Source of the DNA: Acanthamoeba sp. SK_2022b
Taxonomy: Eukaryota > Discosea > Longamoebia > Acanthamoebidae
Reading direction: 5' to 3'
Length of the DNA stretch: 64,000 nucleotides
Assembly (NCBI GenBank): GCA_027943245.1
Contig: JANDJZ010000048.1
Coordinates: 62,001-126,000, forward strand
This document shows positions 57,316 through 64,000 of this stretch, piece by piece. How positions within the stretch are numbered: position 1 is the stretch's first letter; the number at the start of each line of letters is the position of its first letter. The notes beneath the pieces are model-generated. The model made no database searches. It saw only the letters and a list, made by a program, of their open reading frames with translations, and was not told the DNA's origin. The translations under genes and the position numbers were made by a program.

Positions 57316-58542
57316 GAAAGAATCCAACAAAACGATTTTTTCCCGCCTTTTTTGAAGTGTTCTTGGTTGCGTGGCAACGAGGATGAGGAGGAGGAGCCTT
57401 TGCACGTGCCCACCTGATTCTGCTGGGTGATGAAACGCTCTTCCAGTGTTGAACAAAGGAGTATACTGAGCGAGTGCCGTTGCTGCACGCAACGCGCTCG
57501 AACAAGTACATATAATTGGTCGTGGTACGGTACAGGGCAGTGATTCGATCACGCAGTGGATCGGGTTGTAAAATTGTTGAGTAGGCCTCGCTCCGGCGTC
57601 CTCCTCCTCTCTCTTCTCTGCGTGTAGTTTACATGTCGTGGCGTGTCTGTATACATGGCCGGCCAGCTGTGTAGTGGTCGGCAGGATGGTGTCGTTTGTG
57701 GTAGAGTGCATGCGGCGCGCTTTCACTCCTTCTTGTGGAGAGCGCGCACTGATATGAGGGTCTCTCCCCTCTCTCGCTTGATGCTTTGGAAGAGACGGTT
57801 GGTATGCGGAGACATCAGCTGCTCCGGCTCAAATGCTGCACAGCACAACGCGTTGCATCGGTTAAGCTTCTACTCAATATCAGTCGCGCAGGCAACTTGA
57901 TGCGAGACGAGATGGACCCGTACCTGCTTTCTGCTCGGCCCGCATCCGCAATATCTTCTCTCCATGCTGCCACCAGGAAAGGTGCACCAGTGCTAGGAGG
58001 AACAGGAGCACCACAAATAAGACGCAACATATCCTAGCCTAGAAATCGATGATGGAGGATGAAAATTATATTGTTATTATCATTGACGGAAAACAATTTA
58101 GGCAGCAGGGAACTTACATACCTGCACCGGCCAGGTGTTGAATTGGTGGGTGAGCAAGAGGAAAAAGCTAAAAGAAAGGTGATCCGTCGTCGTGGCGAGA
58201 AGATGTGGAACACTGTGGGGGCGGGTAAATGGGACGAACAAATTACAGCGATGATCCTCGCGACCTTTCTCTAGCGCTGTAGACTGAACGCCAAAAGGCG
58301 GGGCCGAGGATTGATCGGGGACCCCGTGAGAGGTGTGCCCGAGCGGTGAAAGCAAACAACAACAGGCACAAAGGAAGTTCACTCCGTTCAAATTGAGGCA
58401 CGCGCCAAGTTGCAGCCAAATTTCCTCACCCTCTCCGGTGTAGTGACCCGCGACGCGAAGAACGAGAAGAGAAGAAGTCTATGTTCATGAAGGAGTGTGT
58501 TGGTCTAAACAAGAGTGCGGTCCTCGAGCGCATCAGGTTACC
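57316..58542. other. Intergenic or unresolved 3' exons, with a short hairpin
   Basis: Short frames occur on both strands but none is recognised. An inverted repeat at 57715-57747 has arms GCGCGCT and AGCGCGC plus an inner CTCC/GGAG pairing. The region probably holds the 3' flank of CIAO3 and one or more 3' exons of the minus-strand gene that starts at 61344, whose end I could not place. Confidence 0.35.
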
Positions 58543-61344
58543 TCTCCCGCCTGCAGGCTTGGCCCCACGAGGGAAACAACCGCGCCGGGCCTTCCATGAG
58601 TTGCAACAGCTCCGCCAGCATCCTGTCCCCCGTCCCCGGTTGGTGTCCACACGCCGCGCGTGCGCAACTCAGGTGAGTGTGGAGGGGAGGGCGTACTGCA
58701 ATTGGTCGAGCTGCTCCATGATATGTATAACCGTGTTGAAGCTGGGCAGAGCCGTGCTGGCGCAGAGCCTGAGCACGAAGGAGGAGAGGGTAAGTAGGAG
58801 AGGAGGAACAAGATGAGAAGGAGAAAGGAGAGAGCGGAGTCTCGTGTACCGCATGTCAATAGCGCGACAGGTGGAAAGAAAGTCCTGCAGGGCCACCAGC
58901 GTGAAGACCTCGTCACGCATGCGCCAGCAGCAGTCCGCCCGGGTGCTGATCATGATCAGCATCACGCTCTGGAAGTAGCTCGTCGGGATCGACCCCGCCG
59001 CTGTGGACAGACCGCGCCTCCGCCGAGTCAGAAATCAAAGGAACACAGCACGGGACGCGCGTGCGCTGCGAGGACAGACAGAGAGCGGGCCGTACGGTAG
59101 CGTCGGAGGTGTCGCTCAAAGGCGGCGGCCTTGTCCGCCATGCGCCTGAAGATCCTGGTCCGTTTGGGGTCGCCTTCGGCCTTGCGCGACGCCTTTGCAT
59201 CGAGCACGGAGAGAATGATCATCGTGTGCAGGAAGAAGCGCGCGTTCTCTTCGGTGGCCTGGTAGCTCGCGTAGCGCGCGTGGAAGATCTCGCGCTCGGG
59301 CGCGGCAAAGTGTCTCGAGAACTCATCCGAGGACAGGGGAGGGGACACGGAGGGCACCGAGGAGGAGGAGGACGTGAGCCCCGGGTACGCCATCGGCGGA
59401 GACGAGCTCCATGACATGGGCGACGTAGACAACGATGAAGAAATCGATACCGACCGAGAAGTAGAAGTCGTAGAAGTAGTAGTAGAAGTAGTAGAAGAAG
59501 GGTGGTACGACGGCGTCAAGAGCGACGGGTGGCCGTACTGCGGCAGGGCAGACGACGCCTGCCCGAGCTCCATGGGCGTCGAGTAGAGGGAGAAGTCGGC
59601 CGAGCAGTAGCTGAAGCCCGCGAAATCGTCCTCGCCGGTCTCGGCCGGCGTCGTCTGAACGTTCGAGGGGAGGCGCGCCTCCTGGGTCCCGAGGATGCGG
59701 GTGCCCCAGCCGAGCCGTTGGACGTCGAGCGCCGATTCGTCGTATCGGTTGGGCGTCGGCTGCTGCTCGAGCCGGTGGATGTGGCGCACGGCGCCCGTTG
59801 TTGGTCGGCCAGGCTGCTCTCGAAGGGGGGAGGCCGGGCCATCGTGCCGGGACTCTCGGCGCGCGTTGCAGGAGGGGGAGGGCGACGGGGCCACGACCTC
59901 CTCGTTCCAGCAAGGGAGGTGGGCCGTGTTTTGCCGGTACTCGCGCATGAGGCGCTTGCGGTCGCCCCACGACGTGTTGGGCAGGAGATGGAGGCTCCAC
60001 ATGCACCGTCGGTACATGTCGGAATCGAAAGCCTGCCCAAATACATGAATAATTCAATTAGACGATAAATGAATTATTAAAGTAAATTAAATTAAATTAA
60101 ATTAAAACAAACAAAACGTCTTAACGCCAAGCACGCACCTTTAGCTGGTTGAATATGCACAGCGCAGTCATGTTGTAGTAGGCCGCACGTTGTAGGTCCC
60201 CGAACCCAAATGCCAGATATCTGGTGCATCGGTACCAGCGCACGTCAACGTGCAATCACGCCAAACAATCCAAGCACAGTTTCAACAGAGAAGGAGAGAG
60301 AGAGAGAGAGGTGTACTGGAGGGCGATGAGAGTTTCGGCGACTCGGATGTCGCAGGTGTCAAAGAGCAGGGCCAGGTGGGAGCGTGCCTGCTCGTAGAGG
60401 CTGAGAGCCACCTCGTTGGCGCCGCAGGCCTGGGCGCCCAGCGCGAGGGCGGTGAAGACGGCCAGGGCGAGCACGCGGTTGTCCTTGAGCGCGCCGTCGT
60501 CGCCGTTGTCCTCGCTCCACTCGTCCTCGCCGGCGATGAGGGTGCCCTTGTCGATGACCAGTCGGACGGTGGTGTCGTCCCACGAGGCCGGGTGGAGCGG
60601 CTTGAAGGGCCACACGTGCGTGGCAAACACTTCTGCGAACCGGCCGCATAGGTGGGCGTAGCGCATCGCGCGCTCGGCCCGCATGGGCGTGAGCGTTGCC
60701 ATGGCAGCAACCGCGGCCACGGCCTTGGCCGCTTCGGCGGCGCGCTGAGCCGAGGTGGCCACCACCGCCTCTGTCGCCCTCTCCCTCGTCGTCGCCTGTT
60801 GGCTGTCGCTGTGGCCACGTGGCCGCTTCTTGTGGGCCTGGCTTGGCTTTGATGCTTGGGGGAGGAGCGTGATAGGCGCGGGCGGAGGCAAAGAAGGCAT
60901 GGTAGTGGTGGTTGCAACGTTGTGCCTCAGCCGTCGCCTGAGCTCTGCGCGTACTCGGTGGTTGCTCGATGAATCGTCGCCCTCCGATCCGTCTTCCTCA
61001 CGGTTCTGGGCGCCGTCGTGGGCCCAGGTTGCATCATCTTGCGGAAGGCCCGACCCCACCGGATGTATACGCAGGAACTCGAGCTCGGCTGTACCGTCCT
61101 TCTTTCCCTGCTTGTTCAGAGCCTGCTTCGCAGCTTGTAGCTGCTTCGCCCTCTGCTCCTCTCTCTTGCGGCGCACAAAGAATGGGATCTTGAAATCGTG
61201 CAGACAGGTCGCCGGCACCGATTTGGCGAGCAAGTTGGCATTTCTCGTCGCCTTTGGTCGTTGTGGTCCGTCTCCCTCGGGGGGCTCTCCCTTCTTCCCG
61301 TTCGGTTTGTGTTCTTCCATTCCAAGGGCGGGATCCTCCATCAT
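58543..61344 (-). CDS. Putative transcription regulator with fungal-TF-middle-region-like core, paralogue A (3' end unresolved)
   Basis: The ATG at 61342-61344 (or the next ATG) opens a head with a basic run PFFVRRKREEQRAKQLQAAK. After a disordered Pro/Ala-rich stretch the core begins PFKPLHPASWDDTTVRLVID, then ALAVFTALALGAQACG, LALLFDTCDIRVAETLIALQ and, across an intron, YLAFGFGDLQRAAYYNMTAL, followed by AFDSDMYRRCMWSLHLLP. This all-helical pattern resembles the fungal_TF middle homology region; no Zn2Cys6 cluster is seen. A Ser/Thr-rich insertion (59340-59560) interrupts the core. Later exons give FQSVMLIMISTRADCCWRM, FNTVIHIMEQLDQLQ and MLAELLQLMEGPARLFPSWG. The last placed exon ends at 58543. 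It aligns end to end with the next gene. Confidence 0.65.
60079..60104. repeat. (ATTAA)n pentanucleotide repeat in an intron
   Basis: Five copies of TTAAA/ATTAA lie in the intron between the exons encoding YNMTALCIFNQLK and AFDSDMYRRC. Confidence 0.8.
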
Positions 61345-61576
61345 TTCTCATCAATGAGCTGCAGGAGCCTCCTTTCTAGGAACGGGTAACGTTGGTCTAC
61401 AAGCCCTAATCCCAACAGCACGCCTTGATAAGACAGAAAGGAGTTCTCCTGTACTAGGCCAAAAAAAGGAGAAGCACAGGGAGGCCGAGAAGACACGTGA
61501 TGCTTTGACCAGACGTGGCTGGTGCTGAGGCGACCGTCTGACCGGTCATTTGTTCTCCTTGACACCCCCCCAAACA
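61345..61576. other. Intergenic between the two tandem paralogues
   Basis: This 232-base gap on one strand holds the 3' flank of paralogue B and the promoter of paralogue A. No other feature is recognised. Confidence 0.45.
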
Positions 61577-62748
61577 TCAGTCACGCTGTGTGTCGCTGGG
61601 ATGGTTCCTGCGGCCTCCAACGCCCGGGTAGGGGCCGGCGGCGTGGTTGAGGCTCTCGGCACTGCGCAGCAGGCTCTCGAGCTCGGCGTCGAACGACACC
61701 GAGTAGTTGCTCGGGTCCAGCAGCGGCGATTCGGATGAGGACGAGAAGGAGGAAGACAACGACGAGGAGGAAGAGGGATGACCCTGCACCGGCAGATACT
61801 GCTGCGACGCAGGCCGCTCCACTTGCGGCGAGTAGCCGGGCTGTGATGGTGGTGGTTGATGGGACTGTGGGAGTGGAGGCCGATGGGCGTGGCGGGGTTG
61901 GTAATAGAGTGGATCCTGGGCGGGTGGTCGATGGGCCGAAGATGGGAGGTAGTGGAGCTGCTGTATAGAGGAGGCGTTGCCATAGGGCATCGAGGCTGAA
62001 GAGGAGAGAGCAGTGGTGGTTGTCGTCGTCGTCGTGTCGGGCACGGTTGGCATCGCGTAGGGCGACACGAAGCTGGGCGCCGAGGCGGGTAGGAAGTGAG
62101 AAGGCTCAGAGGTCAACGCAGACGACGAGTTGTGCGGCCGCTGGGGCGGGACCTGCGACCAGCGGGACGGGGCATCTGGGAAGCAGGCGGCGGTGGCGGA
62201 GCCGTAGGGCGACGTCGCGGTTGATGGGAAAGCGACATCGCCTTGCACGAGCATTGGCGCTGACACTTGAGGTTGGAGGCGCTCGAACTCGCGGGCTGCC
62301 GTGGAATCTTTGCCGGCGTCGTTCAGCGTGTGGTGCCACTGCTCGACCTCCCGCTTGAGTCGCAGCATCTCGTCGTCCTGGATGATCGATCGCCGCCGCG
62401 TCGCCGGCTGCTCCTCTTGCTTTCGCCGCTCGAGGAGCTTCAGCTGGTAGTAATCTCTGGTCTCGCGCCATGAGGGGTAGAGCTCGAAGAGCGGACGGAA
62501 GAGGTCGAGCTGGCCAGCAAGATGGTCGAGTTCGCCGAGGTAGAGCAGCACGTGCAGTATCTTGTTGCTGTAGGGCAGGTGTGTGCTGGAAATGTATCGA
62601 ACTCTGCTCTCCACCTGCTTGCAGATGTTGGTGTACTTCTTGGCGCACTCGAGCGCCTTGATCGTATCGCCCCTGCCCCAGTACACTTCAGCCCGCATGC
62701 TGACGCAGCACAGCAGCGTCGTAAGCGTAAAACTCGCCGGCAGCGCTG

Positions 62749-62808
<60 letters not shown>

Positions 62809-64000
62809 AGAGACGCACAGGGCAGTCAGGTCAGTGTTCTACGCACATGTGTGGGAGTGCGAGTGCGTACTGTCTTGGAGGATGGAGGTCTCGAGGGTGG
62901 CAAACTGAGTGTTGAGAAAGCCGAGAGCGGTCTCGGCGTCGTGGGACGGCGGCTCGGAGGGCTTGGCACGGGTGCCATCGTGCCCGCCGGGCATACCCAG
63001 GCCGCCGGCCATGCGCATCGGATAGGACAGGCGGCCCTCCAGCACGCGGGCGGCCATCTCCCGCTGGACCGAGTCGGGATGCCGAATGCCGCTCATCACC
63101 TGGCCGACCTCGTCGAGCGCCTTGCCCCGAATGCCCGTGCCCGACCGGTCCAGCGCGATGAGGGCCCGCACAAAGAGACGGAGCACCATCTCGATGCTCG
63201 AGAAGTTGTTGTAGTTCGATTTCTTCACCAGCGAGGCGTGGTAGGTGTTGCCCCGGGCTCGCTGGCCCGTATCCGCGATCTCCATGCCCACCGCGCCGTC
63301 ACTCCGCCCTTCGTCGCTGTCTCCGTGCTCGTTGCTATATACAATGGAGTAGATGCGAGTGTTGTCGAAGGCGGATGGGCCCGTCGCGTATTTACAGTAT
63401 TCGGAGAGCCACCGCTTTCGCTCGAGCGGCGACGTGGAGGGCAGGAAGTAGAGGTCGGCCAGGCACCGGGTGTAGACGTCAGAGCTGTAGGCGCCGAGCT
63501 GCCTGCAGATGCTCATCGCCATCGTCATGAAGTAGCACGCCTTGGGGGGCCAATGCAGGAGGAAGGGAGTGGCTGTCAGCACGACGTAACGTAAAATCAG
63601 AGCCACCAAGGCCACGAGGAACGAGAAAGGACGAGCCTGGGCCTCACCTGGTCCACGTCCCCCAGGGCAAAGGCAAAGTATCGCATCCCGACCAGTGCCT
63701 CCGCCACGTTGTAGTCACTCGTGTCAAACATGTTGCCCACCTCGGCCCTCGCCAGCTGGTAGTAGTGCCTCGCCCTCTCTTCGTTGCCCGTTATCAACGA
63801 GCCTGCACTCACCTCGCCGTCAGTGCGCGTCGGACAGGACACAGCGGTAGAGTTCTCGGGGGCTGAAACGTGTACCCAGCGCCAGTGCGGTGTGCACATT
63901 GAGGGACAGGGCGTTGGCTTCGGCTTCCCAGTTGGAAGGCCCGTAGAGGACCAGTCGCACGTTGTCCTCGTACACGGCCGAGGGGTGAAGCGGAGAGAAT
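61577..64000 (-). CDS. Putative transcription regulator, paralogue B (5' end outside window)
   Basis: The gene enters at 64000 in frame as FSPLHPSAVYEDNVRLVLYG, then ALSLNVHTALALGT, and after an intron GSLITGNEERARHYYQLARA, NMFDTSDYNVAEALVGMRYF, ACYFMTMAMSICRQLGAYSS and YTRCLADLYFLPSTSPLERK. A long exon (about 62850-63540) carries LRLFVRALIALDRSGTG. The next exons read YWGRGDTIKALECAKKYTNI and ILHVLLYLGELDHLAGQLDL, FELYPSWRETRDYYQLKLLE and a predicted coiled coil. The tail from about 62270 is rich in Pro, Ser, Gln and Thr, like an activation domain, and stops at 61577. Every core block has a counterpart in paralogue A. No DNA-binding domain is visible in the part present. Confidence 0.7.
62751..62808 (-). 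repeat. (TC)n(TG)n compound microsatellite next to a splice acceptor
   Basis: About 12 TC units then 17 TG units on the coding strand, ending about 5 bases before the acceptor GAACAG that opens an exon of paralogue B. Confidence 0.9.

Noticed and set aside
57643..58391. Small frames on both strands between CIAO3 and paralogue A
   Set aside because: None has family similarity or convincing splice context; one or more may still be a 3' exon of paralogue A.

Overview
The window is nuclear DNA of a free-living amoeba, most like Acanthamoeba. Genes are packed head to tail or back to back. Most are cut by many short GT-AG introns, exons are GC-rich, and introns carry CA/GT, GA and poly-G/C tracts. 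Gene content is eukaryotic throughout (CCT1, NF-YB, cullin-3, HECT ligase, CIAO3/Nar1, TTC14, M13 peptidase, STE20 and TKL kinases). Exon joins were made by eye from GT-AG sites and protein-family continuity; there is no transcript evidence. CDS spans run from start to stop and include introns.

Layout. 1-9 kb: the 3' part of an unknown gene (+), a CHRAC1/DPB3-like histone-fold protein (+), a RING-CH membrane E3 (-), an M13 metallopeptidase (-), and a TMEM64-like VTT membrane protein (+) that shares a short promoter with the peptidase. 9-25 kb: a STE20-type kinase fused to WD40 repeats (+), CCT1 (-), NF-YB (+), a transmembrane TKL kinase (+) and cullin-3 (+). 25-27 kb: an intronless PI4K-gamma-like gene. 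27.1-28.9 kb: an AT-richer stretch with direct repeats, poly-T and a broken DDE transposase tail. 29-47.7 kb: one giant minus-strand gene. 48-57 kb: a UBE3C-like HECT ligase (-), TTC14 (-) and CIAO3 (+). 58.5-64 kb: two tandem paralogues (-) that look like amoebal regulators with a fungal-TF-middle-region-like core; the second runs off the window.

The main discovery candidate is the giant gene at 28951-47662. It encodes a protein of roughly 4,000 residues (my estimate) of the DUF3638/DUF3645 type. In order it has an N-terminal LamG-like fold, a very long helical body, a cryptic SF2/SecA-like ATPase core with recognisable motifs I, II, III, V and VI, a basic/glutamine-rich segment, three EF-hand loops, an acidic coiled coil, a second LamG-like domain and two tandem NZF-type zinc fingers. 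The fingers suggest ubiquitin binding, so this could be a ubiquitin-guided remodelling ATPase. Function is inference only. Four genes in the window are ubiquitin-linked by family or domain (RING-CH E3, CUL3, UBE3C-like, NZF giant).
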